Shown: positions 1 through 7,180 of the stretch, piece after piece
Layout: every line of letters begins with the position of its first letter
Position numbering within the stretch: position 1 is the stretch's first letter
Assembly (NCBI GenBank): GCA_034668825.1
Contig: JAXDOR010000234.1
Coordinates: 1 to 15,824 of the forward strand
Source of the DNA: CANKHA01 sp034668825
GTDB lineage: Bacteria; Pseudomonadota; Alphaproteobacteria; Rhizobiales; Xanthobacteraceae
Length of the DNA stretch: 15,824 nucleotides
Direction: 5' to 3'
Notes under the pieces: generated by a model
Database searches by the model: none
Seen by the model: the letters and a program-made list of their open reading frames with translations, nothing else
Told to the model about the DNA's origin: nothing
Position numbers and translations under genes: made by a program

Positions 1-969
1 GTCTATGTTCCGCGCGGCACCCGGCTCGAACGAACCGTCGTCGAGAACGGCGCCGATGTGCCCGCCGATGCGGTCTGGATCGATCTCGTCACGCCGACCC
101 CGCAAGAGGACAAGCTGGTCGAGCGGCTGCTCGGCATAGCCGTCCCCACCCGTGAAGAGATGCAGGAGATCGAAGTCTCCAGCCGCCTCTATGTTGAAAA
201 CGGCGCCCGCTACATGACGGCCACGTTGATGTGCCAGGCGGATACCGACATGCCGCGGACGACCGCTGTCACTTTTATTCTTGCCGGAAACCGGCTGGTC
301 ACGGTGCGCTATGACGATCCCAAACCTTTTTCGATCGTTAGCCACAAGTTGGCCCGGCTATGCCCAGCCGGCATATCGGGCCATACGGTCTTCATGGATC
401 TGCTTGATGCGGTGATCGACCGGTCCGCCGACATCCTTGAGCGGATCGGCATGGAAATCGACCAGGTATCGCGTAATATTTTCGAGCCGGCGGATCCAGC
501 GGTCAAAGGTCCGAGATCCTACAACACCATTCTCAAGAGTATTGGCGGCAAAGGGGACCTCACCTCGAAGGTGCGCGAGAGCATGGTCTCGATTGGCCGG
601 CTGCTGCTATTCCTCGCCAATGAGGCGGAGGGGATGCGCTGGGGCAAGGAAACGCGCGCGCAGCTACAATCCATGCAGCACGACATCCATTCTCTGTCCG
701 ACCACGCCAGCTATCTCAGCAGCAAAATCACTTTCCTGCTCGATGCCATGCTCGGCGTTGTCCAGATCGAACAGAACGACATCATCAAGTTGTTTTCGGT
801 GGTCGCCGTGGTCTTGATGCCGCCGACTTTGATAGCCTCGATCTACGGTATGAACTTCACGCACATGCCCGAGCTCGAATGGGTATACGGTTATCCCTTC
901 GCACTCGTGCTGATGGTGCTGGCCGCCGCGCTGCCGTACGTTTTTTTCAAGTGGAAGAAGTGGTTGTGA
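1..969 (+). CDS. corA: CorA-family magnesium/cobalt transporter, 5' end cut by window edge
   Basis: Inner-membrane divalent cation channel of the CorA family, which forms pentamers and takes up Mg2+ (also Co2+ or Ni2+). The frame is open from base 1 (it reads VYVPRGTRLE...), so the GTG at 58 is most likely internal and the true start lies a few codons before the window. The visible 322 residues are close to full family length. Most of the protein is the cytoplasmic funnel domain with long helices. The C-terminus has two membrane segments: one (IIKLFSVVAVVLMPPTLIAS) ending in the diagnostic YGMNF loop at 844-858, and a second after a short periplasmic loop (YPFALVLMVLAAALPYVFF), followed by a basic KWKKWL tail as expected in CorA. 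Its stop lies only 3 bp from the stop of the opposing SDR gene. The family is certain; the ion is inferred. Confidence 0.93.
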   Translation, partial: VYVPRGTRLERTVVENGADVPADAVWIDLVTPTPQEDKLVERLLGIAVPTREEMQEIEVSSRLYVENGARYMTATLMCQADTDMPRTTAVTFILAGNRLVTVRYDDPKPFSIVSHKLARLCPAGISGHTVFMDLLDAVIDRSADILERIGMEIDQVSRNIFEPADPAVKGPRSYNTILKSIGGKGDLTSKVRESMVSIGRLLLFLANEAEGMRWGKETRAQLQSMQHDIHSLSDHASYLSSKITFLLDAMLGVVQIEQNDIIKLFSVVAVVLMPPTLIASIYGMNFTHMPELEWVYGYPFALVLMVLAAALPYVFFKWKKWL

Positions 970-972
970 AGA

Positions 973-1734
973 TCAAACGTGCTGCCCGCCGTTGATGTGG
1001 ATCTCGGCGCCGTTCACGTAGGATGCCGTGTCGGTGCACAGCACATAAATGATCTTCGCCACCTCGTCGGGCGTGCCGAGCCGGTGTAGCGGAATTTGCT
1101 GCTCGACGATCTTCTCCGTCCCAGGCGACAGGATCGCCGTGTCGATCTCCCCCGGCGCGATAGCATTGACCCGCACCCCCAACGGCCCGAAATCCGCCGC
1201 CATCTCGCGCGTCAGCGAGGCCAGCGCCGCTTTGGAGGTAGCGTAAGCCGCACCGGCGAAAGGGTGCACGCGCGAACCGGCGATCGAGGTGACGTTGACG
1301 ACAGAACCTTTGGCGGCCCGAAGCTCGTCGAGCAGGCCGCGCGCCAACATGATCGGCGCGAAGAAATTCACCTGGAAGATATGGTGCCAGACATCGCGGG
1401 TGGTTTCGATGGAGCCAAGCCGCTTGCCGCCTTCGGCCTTCGGCGAGATCGCCGCGTTATTGACCAGGGCGTCGAGCGAGCCGTCCGCGAGCCGGGTTTT
1501 GATTTCCGCGATAGCCGCATCGGTGCTGGCCGGGTCGGCAAGGTCGACCTGGATGTGATCTTCCGGGCCGGCTGCCCAAGGGCAATTCTCCGGGAAAGCG
1601 TGGCGCGAACAGGTGATGACGCGCCAGCCGGCGGCGGAAAAACGCTTGACCGTGGCATGGCCGATGCCGCGACTGGCTCCGGTCAGGAGCAGCGTGCGGC
1701 GCGGCTGATTGCTGGACGAATTCGCCATGGTCAT
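973..1734 (-). CDS. SDR family oxidoreductase
   Basis: Short-chain dehydrogenase/reductase of 253 residues, the classical SDR length. It would be a cytoplasmic NAD(P)H-dependent oxidoreductase; the substrate cannot be told from sequence. Motifs in order: the TGASRGIG cofactor loop (residues about 18-25), NNAA after strand 4, the VNVTSIAG serine region, the catalytic YATSK, and PGEIDT after the active site. The C-terminus ends INGGQHV, the usual SDR finish. The frame continues upstream to 1830, but ATG 1734 is preferred because AAAGGGA precedes it and because the extra residues would overlap the end of pdxH. The gene follows pdxH on the same strand with a 28-bp gap, so the two are probably co-transcribed; whether they share a pathway is unknown. 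Confidence 0.92.
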   Translation of the reverse strand: MTMANSSSNQPRRTLLLTGASRGIGHATVKRFSAAGWRVITCSRHAFPENCPWAAGPEDHIQVDLADPASTDAAIAEIKTRLADGSLDALVNNAAISPKAEGGKRLGSIETTRDVWHHIFQVNFFAPIMLARGLLDELRAAKGSVVNVTSIAGSRVHPFAGAAYATSKAALASLTREMAADFGPLGVRVNAIAPGEIDTAILSPGTEKIVEQQIPLHRLGTPDEVAKIIYVLCTDTASYVNGAEIHINGGQHV

Positions 1735-1762
1735 CGAAAATCCCTTTGGAAGCGATGTTAGC

Positions 1763-2404
1763 TCAAGGATAGAGCTGCGTCTTGGCCCAGGGCGCCTGCA
1801 GCGTCGCGCGCCGGAATTCGGTGCGTTCATGCAGCCGGAACGGCCGATCCTGCCAGAATTCGACGATCAGTGGCGTCACCCGATAGCCGACCCAATAAGC
1901 TGGCCGCGGGATGGAACCGAGCGCGAATTTCGCCGTCTGAAGCGCCACCGCCTGTTCCAGCGCAAAGCGGCTTTCCAGCGGCGCCGATTGTTTGCTCGCC
2001 CAAGCTCCGATCTGCGACAGGCGCGGGCGTGATGCGAAGTAGGCGTCGGCCTCCGCGCCGCTGACCTGCGCGACCGGGCCGCGTATGCGCACCTGCCGGT
2101 TCAGCGATTTCCAGTAGAAGCCCAAGCCCGCCTGCGGCTGGACAGCCAATTCCTGTCCTTTTTGACTGTCGGCGCTGGTGTAGAAAACGAAGCCTCGCCG
2201 ATCGAGAGCCTTCAACAACACCATCCGCACATTCGGAAGGCCGTCGGCGCCAACAGTCGCCAGCGCCATGGCGTTGGGATCGCGGGTTTCCACGCGCGCG
2301 GCCTCGTCGAACCAGGCGACAAACAGACGCAACGGCTCGTCGGCTTCGCCTAAGTCACCGATCGTTAACCAACGCGAGTGTTCTATGGGATCCGGGCCTG
2401 ACAT
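1763..2404 (-). CDS. pdxH: Pyridoxine/pyridoxamine 5'-phosphate oxidase
   Basis: FMN-dependent oxidase (EC 1.4.3.5) that converts pyridoxine or pyridoxamine 5'-phosphate to pyridoxal 5'-phosphate, the last step of vitamin B6 synthesis and salvage; cytoplasmic homodimer. From ATG 2404 it has 213 residues, typical for PdxH. Visible family features are NVRMVLLKALDRRGFVFYTS (FMN phosphate site), SLNRQVRIRGPV, the block RPRLSQIGAWASKQS, and a C-terminal dimerisation region with LHERTEFRR ending in LYP, where the classical end is LAP. The frame is open to 2500, but those extra 32 residues are unlike PdxH and would overlap the divergent surface-protein gene, so MSGPDP at 2404 is chosen. No strong ribosome binding site is visible before it. 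The SDR gene lies 28 bp downstream. Confidence 0.93.
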   Translation of the reverse strand: MSGPDPIEHSRWLTIGDLGEADEPLRLFVAWFDEAARVETRDPNAMALATVGADGLPNVRMVLLKALDRRGFVFYTSADSQKGQELAVQPQAGLGFYWKSLNRQVRIRGPVAQVSGAEADAYFASRPRLSQIGAWASKQSAPLESRFALEQAVALQTAKFALGSIPRPAYWVGYRVTPLIVEFWQDRPFRLHERTEFRRATLQAPWAKTQLYP

Positions 2405-2421
2405 TCTTTGAGGAATCCGCA

Positions 2422-2940
2422 GTGGTGAGTCGTGTGACGATCGGTGGCTTTGGCCAGCGTTGTTATAGTGGAACTCAGGGAATACGCCTACGGCACCCAT
2501 CGCTCACGCGGCTGGTGGTTGTCTTCGCACTCGCCGTTGGGAGTGGCGGCTGCAGTTTTTCTTATCAGCTTGGTTCGCTTTTCGAAAAAAGCGCCGATGA
2601 GGTAACCGATCAGACCGGCTCCATTACGCCGGCAGCCAACAAATCAGCGCAGCAATCTCCATCAGATACCGATCTCGTTTATGCACGCGCCGCCGCGTCG
2701 GAAGTATTGGGTGCGGGGGCAAAAGAAGCGAGCCAGCCGTGGGAGAACCCGAAGACCGGCGCCCGCGGCACGGTGACACCGATCGCGGCGGCCTATACGC
2801 AGGACGGCTTCACCTGCCAGGATTTCCTTGCGAGCTATGTCCGGGAGGGGAATGGCGAAGCCTGGTTACAAGGCGAGGCCTGCCGTATCCATCAGGGAAA
2901 ATGGGAAGTGCGCAGCCTCAAGCCCTGGAAACGCTCCTGA
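2422..2940 (+). CDS. RT0821/Lpp0805-type surface protein (probable exported or lipoprotein)
   Basis: Protein of 172 residues resembling the RT0821/Lpp0805 family of alphaproteobacterial surface proteins; its molecular role is unknown. A hydrophobic segment (LTRLVVVFALAVGSGGC) ends in a cysteine at about residue 44, followed by SFSYQLGSLF. The -3 residue is Ser, so the lipobox is imperfect; export is likely and lipidation only possible. A low-complexity linker rich in Ser, Ala and Gln follows, then the conserved C-terminal domain with WENPKTGARGTVTPIAAAY, a QDGFTCQDF block and a final EACRIHQGKWEVRSLKPW. The two domain cysteines could form a disulfide. The start is GTG 2422, with GAGGAA (2410-2415) six bases before it; the long N-region before the hydrophobic core leaves some doubt. 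It is divergent from pdxH with only 17 bp between start codons. Confidence 0.8.
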   Translation: MVSRVTIGGFGQRCYSGTQGIRLRHPSLTRLVVVFALAVGSGGCSFSYQLGSLFEKSADEVTDQTGSITPAANKSAQQSPSDTDLVYARAAASEVLGAGAKEASQPWENPKTGARGTVTPIAAAYTQDGFTCQDFLASYVREGNGEAWLQGEACRIHQGKWEVRSLKPWKRS

Positions 2941-2994
2941 AGTTGGTCGCCTCGTTGCACTTAGGCGCTATTACCCCCACATTGATGGTCAACA

Positions 2995-3014
2995 GGCTGG
3001 ACGCCCGTCCGGCC
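2995..3014 (+). other. Small GC-rich hairpin before the dnaJ-type gene
   Basis: GGCTGGAC and GTCCGGCC enclose a four-base loop GCCC, giving an eight-pair stem with one G-U pair. It lies in the 101-bp gap between the surface protein and the DnaJ-type gene. No T-run follows, so it is a poor intrinsic terminator. It could weaken read-through or be chance in GC-rich DNA. Confidence 0.25.
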
Positions 3015-3041
3015 CATTAGGATTGACCGGAGTTTAGAAGA

Positions 3042-4052
3042 ATGCGCGACCCCTACGAGGTGCTGGGGGTGGCCCGGGGCGCTAATGCCGCCGCCATCAA
3101 GAGCGCCTACCGGCGGCTGGCAAAAAAGCTGCACCCCGATGCCAATAAGCAGGACCCCAAAGCGGCCGGAAAATTCGCGGAGCTTAACGCCGCCTATGAA
3201 ATCCTGGGCGAGGACGATAAGCGCAAGGCTTTCGATCGCGGCGAGATCGATGCCGAAGGCAAACCGCGGTTTCAGGGTTTCGCCGGAAGCGGCGCGCAGC
3301 CGGGCGGCGGCTTTGGCCGCGAGTCTGCCTTTGAGACCTTCACCTGGGGATCGGATGGATTCCAACAGCGGAGTGCCGGCGCCGGTCCTGGCGGAGGCCC
3401 TGGCTTTGGCGGATTCGAACATATCCTCAAAGATGTGCTGGGTGGAATGCGCGGCGGACGCGGCGGACGCGGCGCACGCCAGCGAGCTGGTTTCGATTTC
3501 GAGCCCGAGGACTTCGGCGGCGCGGGGCGCGGAACCGATATCGGCGCCGCGCTGACGATCAGCTTGCCCGAAGCGGTTAAAGGCACTTCAAAGCGTCTGC
3601 ACTTGCCCACCGGCAAAGAGATCGACGTAAAGATTCCGCCCGGGCTTTCCGATGGTCAGCAGATTCGGCTGAAAGGCCAGGGCATGCCAGGCCCAGAGGG
3701 CAGGACCGGCGACGCTTTGATTACGGTTTCCATCGCGCCGCATCCCGTCTTCAAGCTTGATGGCGCCGATCTGCGGCTCGACCTTCCAATTACTCTTTAT
3801 GAGGCGGTGTTGGGCGGCAAGGTGCGGGTGCCGACGCTCGATGGCGCAGTCGAGCTGGCAATCCCTGCGCGCACCAACAGCGGGCGCACATTTCGTCTCA
3901 AGGGCAAGGGAGTTCCCTCGAAACGGGGCGCGGGTGATCTCTTCGCCACCGTGCGTGTCATGCTGCCGGAACGTGATGATCCGGAATTCGAAGAACTGAT
4001 GCGCAAGTGGCGCGATAGCAAGCCTTACGATCCGCGTGGGAATCTGGAGTGA
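3042..4052 (+). CDS. DnaJ C-terminal domain-containing co-chaperone (type II, CbpA/DnaJ-like)
   Basis: J-domain co-chaperone of 336 residues that would stimulate a DnaK-type Hsp70 ATPase and deliver clients. The N-terminal J domain (residues about 2-65) has RDPYEVLGV, the essential HPD inside KKLHPDANKQD, and FAELNAAYEILG. A Gly/Phe- and Gly/Arg-rich linker follows (about 75-160). The C-terminal substrate-binding barrels (about 165-325) start at GTDIGAALTISLPEAVKG and contain KIPPGLSDGQQIRLKGQG. The four CxxCxGxG zinc repeats of true DnaJ are absent, so this is a class II protein like CbpA, not the canonical dnaJ paired with dnaK. GGAG at 3029-3032 lies nine bases before the ATG. No dnaK or grpE is nearby. 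It converges on the anti-sigma gene with a 13-bp gap. Confidence 0.93.
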   Translation: MRDPYEVLGVARGANAAAIKSAYRRLAKKLHPDANKQDPKAAGKFAELNAAYEILGEDDKRKAFDRGEIDAEGKPRFQGFAGSGAQPGGGFGRESAFETFTWGSDGFQQRSAGAGPGGGPGFGGFEHILKDVLGGMRGGRGGRGARQRAGFDFEPEDFGGAGRGTDIGAALTISLPEAVKGTSKRLHLPTGKEIDVKIPPGLSDGQQIRLKGQGMPGPEGRTGDALITVSIAPHPVFKLDGADLRLDLPITLYEAVLGGKVRVPTLDGAVELAIPARTNSGRTFRLKGKGVPSKRGAGDLFATVRVMLPERDDPEFEELMRKWRDSKPYDPRGNLE

Positions 4053-4067
4053 AGCGGCAACCGCTTT
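4051..4067. terminator. Possible short bidirectional terminator hairpin
   Basis: AAGCGG and CCGCTT (4052-4057 and 4061-4066) are perfect inverse repeats around the loop CAA, at the junction of the convergent DnaJ-type and anti-sigma stop codons. Only three T follow on the plus strand, and the stem overlaps both stop codons. The position suits a shared terminator, but the stem is short. Confidence 0.35.
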
Positions 4068-4863
4068 ATAAGCTGCGGCCAGGACGCGGCGCGCGCGGGT
4101 CGATTTGCTCGTAAGCGGCGGCAGCCACTTTCCACAGCCGTTGGCGTTCAACATCGCCGCTCACCACATAGGCGACATTGCCGTCAGCCCAGTAAAAGGC
4201 CGAGGCTTTTTCCTTGGCGTTGTAGTGCATCGCCGTGTTCGCCGTGTTTGAACGCGCGCAATAGATGGTGAAGCGCTCGCCGGAGGCGCTCTCATACATG
4301 AAGAAGGCGGCTGCGGCGCCGCTTGAGGCCGGCAACAACCTGCCGCCGACGAGATTGAGTCCGAGGCGTTCGAGATCGGGGGCGCGCAACTGATAGCCGA
4401 CGCGCTTCGATAGCCACTGCACGAGATGCTCGGCCTCGGTTCCAGGCACCTCAACCGGATGCCGGACTTCCACGACATAGAGCTTGTAGGCGTCGATCGC
4501 CTCCGCGGTCAGCCTCTCGAATTCGTCGGGAGGGGCGGCGGAAGCTCCATGCATCATCCAGCCGGCGATGCCGCCGCCAACAAATGCAGCAACCACAGCG
4601 GCGGCAGCAACGGCGGCCCACGAGCGTCGCGCGCGTATGAGTTGATCGAGCTTGAGCCGAGACGGTACCGGCTGGCCGGCACCCTTGGCAAAGCGCCCGC
4701 GGATCGCTTCGGTTTGTGCTCGCCACGCGCCGACGCGCGCCGCATCGTCTGGATGCGTCGCCAACCACGCTTCGACAGCCTCACGGCGATCGGCGGCAAG
4801 CTCGCCATCGACGAAGGCGTGAAGCTCGTCCTCGGTCACGGGTAGATCAGAATTCATCATCAT
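4066..4863 (-). CDS. Membrane-anchored anti-sigma factor
   Basis: Predicted single-pass inner-membrane anti-sigma factor of 265 residues, expected to hold the ECF sigma factor encoded just upstream. The cytoplasmic N-terminus (residues about 1-75) has the helix pattern of anti-sigma domains (EDELHAFVDGELAADRREAV). The usual HxxxCxxC zinc pair is absent: the region contains no cysteine, and one Cys is seen in the whole protein (TIYCARS). A transmembrane helix (SWAAVAAAAVVAAFVGGGIA) follows, then a periplasmic part of about 160 residues with no recognised enzyme motif. Three consecutive ATGs (4863, 4860, 4857) are possible starts; AAGG five bases before the first favours 4863. The gap from the sigma stop is 13 bp, so the two form an operon. 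The role follows from partner and architecture; the signal sensed is unknown. Confidence 0.87.
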   Translation of the reverse strand: MMMNSDLPVTEDELHAFVDGELAADRREAVEAWLATHPDDAARVGAWRAQTEAIRGRFAKGAGQPVPSRLKLDQLIRARRSWAAVAAAAVVAAFVGGGIAGWMMHGASAAPPDEFERLTAEAIDAYKLYVVEVRHPVEVPGTEAEHLVQWLSKRVGYQLRAPDLERLGLNLVGGRLLPASSGAAAAFFMYESASGERFTIYCARSNTANTAMHYNAKEKASAFYWADGNVAYVVSGDVERQRLWKVAAAAYEQIDPRAPRPGRSL

Positions 4864-4876
4864 CGTTGCCTTGAAA

Positions 4877-5368
4877 TCATTTAACGCGGCGGAGCATAGG
4901 CCGCTCGCCGTCGAGATAAGCCTTGATCTGTAAGCGGGCTCGCGCCAAACGCGACATCACGGTGCCGATCGGTACGCCCTGAACCTCGGCGACCTCGCGA
5001 TAACTGAGACCTTCAAGTACTACAAGGAGCAGCGCCGCGCGCTGATCCTCCACAAGCCCCGCAAGAGCGCGTTCGATATCCCTGCCGCCGGCTTCCGGTC
5101 CGGAAGCGTCCGGCGCATCGTTGTCGCCGATCGGCATCAAAGTCGGGCGCCGCGCCAGCGAGCGCAGGCGGTTCCGGTTCAGATTCGTCAGGATCGTATA
5201 AAGCCAGCTGCGAAGCTCTCCTCCATGAAACAGATGCTCGGAACGTAATGCTCTTACCAACGTATCCTGCACCAGATCGTCCGCCGTATCGGCGTTATGG
5301 GTGAGCGCCCGGGCATAGCGCCGCAACGCCGGGATCGCCGCTTCGACGCCTTGCTGGAATCCGTTCAA
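4877..5368 (-). CDS. ECF-type RNA polymerase sigma-70 family factor
   Basis: Extracytoplasmic-function sigma factor of 163 residues. Region 2 (residues about 10-75) includes ALTHNADTADDLVQDTLVRA, where sigma2 contacts core polymerase and the -10 element, and SWLYTILTNLNRNRLRS. A short variable linker (about 80-100) leads into region 4 (about 105-150), whose helix-turn-helix EGLSYREVAEVQGVPIGTVM reads the -35 element, followed by SRLARARLQIKAYL. The start appears to be TTG 5368: an in-frame TGA lies directly before it and GGAGGG sits five bases upstream. A nearby ATG beginning four bases earlier is out of frame. It is the first gene of a two-gene operon with its anti-sigma factor. A candidate self-regulated promoter is listed at 5416-5440. 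The regulon cannot be told from this window. Confidence 0.92.
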   Translation of the reverse strand: MNGFQQGVEAAIPALRRYARALTHNADTADDLVQDTLVRALRSEHLFHGGELRSWLYTILTNLNRNRLRSLARRPTLMPIGDNDAPDASGPEAGGRDIERALAGLVEDQRAALLLVVLEGLSYREVAEVQGVPIGTVMSRLARARLQIKAYLDGERPMLRRVK

Positions 5369-5415
5369 TCATCCCTCCATGGCGCAGCATGGAGCCTTAC
5401 CGCCATTATCAAATA

Positions 5416-5440
5416 AACACCACGGGCAAGCGGCTATTCC
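5416..5440 (-). promoter_or_regulatory. Candidate ECF-type promoter of the sigma/anti-sigma operon
   Basis: On the minus strand GGAAT (5440-5436), a 16-base spacer and TGTT (5419-5416) resemble the GGAAC-N16/17-CGTT pattern used by many alphaproteobacterial ECF sigma factors, with one mismatch in each box. Transcription would begin near 5409, about 40 bases before the TTG start codon. This fits self-activation, which is common for ECF factors. It is a pattern match only. Confidence 0.33.
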
Positions 5441-5554
5441 TGCCCGCCGGGGTTAACGCCGTTCGGCGACATTGGGCCTTGGCTGCTTGATGGGCCGGGA
5501 ACCCTATGCCATACGGAGGCCAACAGCTGGGAAACCGGCGGAGCAGGGGGCGTC

Positions 5555-6373
5555 ATGCCGGAAGCCTCGGGTGTCATGCGCGGCAAGCGCGGCCTGGTAA
5601 TGGGGCTGGCCAACAGCCGATCGATCGCGTGGGGTATCGCCAAGGCCTGCCACGCTCATGGGGCCGAGGTGGCCTTGACCTATCAGGGCGACGCCTTGAA
5701 GAAGCGCGTCGAGCCTCTCGCAGCGGAAATTAACGCTCTTGTCGTCGGTCATTGCGACGTTACCGATCCCTCAACCATCGATGCATGCTTCGCCGAGGTG
5801 GAGAAGGCATGGGGTCATCTGGATTTCGTCGTCCACGCCATCGCTTTTTCCGACAAGGATCAGCTCGACGGCCGCTACGTCGACACCACGGCGGACAATT
5901 TCAGCAAGACGTTGCTGATCAGCTGCTACTCCTTCACCGCCATTGCCCAGCGCGCCGAAAAGCTGATGACGAACGGCGGCTCTATGCTCACGCTCACTTA
6001 TTACGGAGCCGAGAAGTGGATGCCGCACTACAACGTGATGGGCATTGCCAAGGCCGCGCTTGAAGCCTCGGTGCGCTATCTCGCTGCCGATCTCGGCATG
6101 AAGAATATCCGTGTCAATGCCATCTCCTCGGGACCGATCAAGACACTGGCCGCGTCTGGCATCGGAGACTTCCGCTATATCCTGCGCTGGAACGAGCATA
6201 ACGCGCCGCTTCGCCGCAGCGTCACTGCCGACGAAGTAGGCGACACGGCGGTGTATTTCCTCTCCGACATGTCGCGCGCCGTCACTGGCGAAGTGCATCA
6301 CGTCGATGCCGGCTATCATATCGTCGGCATGAAGCATCCGGATGCTCCCGACATTGATGTCGGTAAGGATTGA
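5555..6373 (+). CDS. fabI: Enoyl-[acyl-carrier-protein] reductase FabI (NADH)
   Basis: NADH-dependent enoyl-ACP reductase (EC 1.3.1.9), which reduces trans-2-enoyl-ACP in the last step of each fatty acid elongation cycle; cytoplasmic tetramer and the enzyme class blocked by triclosan. Its 272 residues match the family. The atypical SDR cofactor loop GLANSRSIAWGIAKA is at about residues 17-31, followed by HCDV (NAD adenine pocket), VVHAIAFSDKDQL, and the catalytic pair Y159-x6-K166 in YNVMGIAK with the accompanying YYGAEKWMP. Then come NAISSGPIKTLAASGI (substrate-binding loop) and EVHHVDAGYHIVGM near the end. ATG 5555 is preceded by AGGGGG; ATG 5576 (MRGKRG) is an alternative. It is divergent from the sigma gene, with 186 bp between start codons, and a palindromic repeat follows its stop. 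Confidence 0.96.
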   Translation: MPEASGVMRGKRGLVMGLANSRSIAWGIAKACHAHGAEVALTYQGDALKKRVEPLAAEINALVVGHCDVTDPSTIDACFAEVEKAWGHLDFVVHAIAFSDKDQLDGRYVDTTADNFSKTLLISCYSFTAIAQRAEKLMTNGGSMLTLTYYGAEKWMPHYNVMGIAKAALEASVRYLAADLGMKNIRVNAISSGPIKTLAASGIGDFRYILRWNEHNAPLRRSVTADEVGDTAVYFLSDMSRAVTGEVHHVDAGYHIVGMKHPDAPDIDVGKD

Positions 6374-6377
6374 GATT

Positions 6378-6515
6378 GTGTCCCGGATGCTGTGCAGCGC
6401 GAGCGTGTTACGCGAAGCGGTGCACTGCTGATCCGGGTCCGCCACAAACTGGAACGGTCCCGGGTCTGCGGCGCATCACTTCGCTCCGCTTCGTGCTGCG
6501 CCGCGCCCGGGACAC
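6378..6515. repeat. Long imperfect palindromic intergenic repeat (REP-like), copy 1
   Basis: A 138-bp imperfect palindrome fills nearly all of the gap between fabI and the phosphatase gene. Its ends are exact inverse repeats, GTGTCCCGG (6378-6386) and CCGGGACAC (6507-6515). Similarity continues inward along both arms, and a second strong pair surrounds the centre: GATCCGGGTCC against GGTCCCGGGTC. The transcript could fold into one long branched hairpin. It resembles short palindromic repeats common between genes in Bradyrhizobium-type genomes; this is from memory, not a search. The right end lies three bases before the downstream ATG. Confidence 0.75.
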
Positions 6516-6518
6516 AGA

Positions 6519-7134
6519 ATGCCGCCGCCTGCCATCTACTACATCCGCCACGGCCAGACCGAATGGAACGCTGAACACCGGTTGCAGGGCCAGCGCGATA
6601 TTCCGCTCAACGATGCTGGCCGCGCGGAGGCGCGGCGCTCCGGGGAGATTCTGCGCGACATCCTGGTGCGCGAAGGCCGCTCGCTGCGCGATCTCGACTA
6701 TGTTTCCAGCCCGCTCGTCCGCGCCAGCGAAACCATGGAATTGGTCCGTATTGCGCTTGGACTCCATCCTGCCGCATACTGCACCGATCCGCGGCTGGCC
6801 GAAATTTCCTTCGGACAATGGGAAGGTCTCACCTTGGCCGACCTGAAGAGCGGCGCGGCCGAACAGTTGGCGGCGCGCGAGCAGGATCCCTGGCGCTTTA
6901 CTCCGCCCGGCGGGCGAGAGCTACGAAGGGCTAAAGCTGCGGATCGCTCATTGGCATCAAAACCTTGTGCGCGACACTGTAGTCTGTGGCCATCTCAACA
7001 CAGGGCGGGCGTTAATGGTGCATCTCGGGCTTGCGCCGCTCGGTATGGTTCCGCCCAACCCCATCGATCAGGCCGTGGTCTATATATTTGATGCGAATGG
7101 CATGACGCTTCATGCGGAGTCCTTGCCCATTTGA
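6519..7134 (+). pseudogene. Histidine phosphatase (phosphoglycerate mutase-like), broken by a +1 frameshift
   Basis: Member of the histidine phosphatase superfamily. The N-terminus has the phosphohistidine motif IRHGQTEWN, then LQGQRDIPLNDAGRAEA, VSSPLVRASETMELV and EISFGQWEGLTL, all usual in this family. In the initial frame the protein turns anomalous after PWRFTPPGG and stops at 7091. Reading one base later from the GGG at 6912-6914 restores family-like sequence: GESYEGLKLRIAHWHQNLV, VVCGHLNTGRALMVHLGL (second catalytic His), then PPNPIDQAVVYIFDANGMT to a TGA at 7132-7134. Removing one G would give 204 residues, the normal length. It is therefore a recent pseudogene or a sequencing error in a GC-rich stretch. 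The gene lies between fabI and aroC, an arrangement I recall from related genomes. No ribosome binding site is evident because a palindrome ends at 6515. Confidence 0.85.
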
Positions 7135-7151
7135 CCGCGCCCGGCCTGCGA

Positions 7152-7169
7152 GTTACCACACGGGGTAAC
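7152..7169 (+). other. Small perfect hairpin before aroC
   Basis: GTTACC (7152-7157) and GGTAAC (7164-7169) are perfect inverse repeats around six bases, directly upstream of the aroC ribosome binding region (GGTGGA) and start. It might affect translation of aroC or be chance. Confidence 0.25.
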
Positions 7170-7180
7170 GGTGGAACGCG

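Noticed and set aside
1096..1761. 221-residue plus-strand frame opposite the SDR gene
   Set aside because: Arg-, Asp- and Gly-rich shadow with no motif. The SDR on the minus strand is complete.
3042..4052. Canonical dnaJ
   Set aside because: The four CxxCxGxG zinc-finger repeats are absent and no dnaK or grpE is adjacent. It is a class II J protein.
5498..5520. GGAACC before fabI as an ECF -35 box
   Set aside because: No GTT occurs 16-18 bases downstream, so the second half of the promoter is missing.
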